Assembly (NCBI GenBank): GCA_022837205.1
Contig: JALHEL010000166.1
Span: 1 to 6,374, forward strand
DNA from: Leptolinea sp.
GTDB taxonomy: Bacteria; Chloroflexota; Anaerolineae; Anaerolineales; Anaerolineaceae
Reading direction: 5' to 3'
Length of the DNA: 6,374 bases
Below the pieces are notes generated by a model, which did not search any database, was not told where the DNA came from, and worked only from the letters and a program-made list of their open reading frames with translations. Of the stretch, positions 5,996 to 6,374 are shown piece by piece. The translations under genes and the position numbers were made by a program. Position 1 is the stretch's first letter. Each line of letters begins with the position of its first letter.

Positions 5996-6007
5996 CTTCT
6001 TTCTTAT

Positions 6008-6043
6008 AAAATGAAACAGTAACAAATGATTCTGTTTCATTTT
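6008..6043. terminator. Bidirectional intrinsic terminator between tRNA-Gly and the yfhO-like gene
   Basis: ATGAAACAG (6011-6019) pairs perfectly with CTGTTTCAT (6032-6040) around a 12-nt loop. A-T pairs from 6008-6010 with 6041-6043 extend the stem, and a T-tract follows on the plus strand. On the minus strand the same stem is followed by TTTAT, so it can also end the convergent gene. The stem is AT-rich, so of moderate strength. It begins 12 nt after the tRNA. Confidence 0.8.
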
Positions 6044-6374
6044 TTATATCGATTGATTCCAAACATCAGAACCGAAATAATACTTAGGATAGAAATTACT
6101 AAACCGATTCGAAATCCTGGCGGGATAAATTTTAATTGAATCTCATGTGCGGATTCGGGAATATTCTTAATACAGAGTAAACCGGAAAGTATATCGTCAT
6201 ATCTTATTCTTTTTCCGTCGAGAAAAACTTGCCATCCCGATTCGAAGGGAATCGAGGAAACCAGAATAAGGTTGTTTGCTTCTTGATTCAGAAGAATTTT
6301 AAATGAATTAAATCCGGTTTGTATAACCTGTGGAGCATCTTCTTGAATCTTTTTTGTAAGAATCGAAAAACGAT
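6037..6374 (-). CDS. YfhO-like multi-span membrane protein, C-terminal 111 residues (5' end beyond window)
   Basis: Only the C-terminal part is present; the frame is open from position 6374 to a TGA at 6037-6039. The visible part begins with a beta-rich extracytoplasmic segment: FNSFKILLNQEANNLILVSSIPFESGWQVFLDGKRI. The pattern GW-x-V-x-x-DGK, followed by a hydrophobic strand and IQLKFIPPGFRIGLVISI, is characteristic of the YfhO family end: a periplasmic or external beta domain, then one last membrane helix (about 20 residues) and a basic RYKK tail. YfhO proteins are large GT-C-like polytopic membrane proteins; the Bacillus member takes part in glycosylating cell-surface polymers. Substrate and partners cannot be judged here. 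The stop codon lies inside the terminator hairpin shared with tRNA-Gly. Confidence 0.75.
   Translation of the reverse strand, partial: RFSILTKKIQEDAPQVIQTGFNSFKILLNQEANNLILVSSIPFESGWQVFLDGKRIRYDDILSGLLCIKNIPESAHEIQLKFIPPGFRIGLVISILSIISVLMFGINRYKK

Noticed and set aside
5729..6040. Minus-strand 103-codon frame across the tRNA and the anchored protein gene
   Set aside because: It runs through the tRNA and a terminator, with tRNA-derived translation (RRDSNSRMLAWEANALPLGYS), a common false ORF.
5970..6374. Integration (att) site duplicating the tRNA 3' end
   Set aside because: No second copy of the T-arm/acceptor sequence and no integrase gene are present in the window.
1..6374. CRISPR array, insertion sequence or riboswitch
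   Set aside because: No spaced direct repeats, no transposase-like frame with terminal inverted repeats, and no recognisable aptamer in the short intergenic gaps.

Overview
The window is an ordinary, gene-dense stretch of bacterial chromosome with low G+C (about 40% by eye). It is dominated by RNA-modification housekeeping genes. The best clue to the host is the left-edge gene: a sigma-54 factor with a four-cysteine zinc-ribbon-like insert after its N-terminal region. From memory this layout, together with folate-dependent TrmFO and the small three-helix membrane gene beside mnmA, recalls Chloroflexota (Anaerolineae-like). This placement is an inference and was not checked by any search.

Layout. 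(1) Positions 1-869, minus: N-terminal 289 residues of rpoN, running off the left edge. (2) Positions 870-1090: divergent intergenic region with a candidate -24/-12 (sigma-54) promoter facing rpoN, a pair of GAATATTC palindromes, and a 10-residue leader-like ORF with a strong ribosome binding site. (3) Positions 1091-2383, plus: trmFO, which makes ribothymidine at tRNA position 54. (4) Positions 2394-5203, minus: a compact four-gene unit transcribed as cysteine desulfurase (iscS/yrvO-like), mnmA, a three-helix membrane protein of unknown function, and a cold-shock protein. The first three genes are joined by a 2-nt gap and a 1-nt overlap. The desulfurase start has a TATAAT box placed as expected for a leaderless mRNA. 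(5) Positions 5302-5871, plus: a membrane-anchored protein of unknown function. (6) Positions 5924-5995, plus: tRNA-Gly(CCC) with its own extended -10 promoter. (7) Positions 6008-6043: a hairpin with T-tracts on both sides, ending the tRNA and the convergent yfhO-like gene, whose C-terminal 111 residues run off the right edge.

How the genes fit together: the desulfurase takes sulfur from cysteine and probably hands it to MnmA, which thiolates U34 of the Lys/Glu/Gln tRNAs. TrmFO methylates U54, a base also present in the tRNA-Gly encoded here. CspA-type proteins bind RNA. The window therefore looks like a loose tRNA/RNA-maturation neighbourhood. I did not find an obvious novel multi-gene system. 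The items most worth checking are possible sigma-54 autoregulation of rpoN, the leaderless desulfurase operon, the conserved-looking membrane protein inside that operon, and the orphan anchored protein beside the tRNA.
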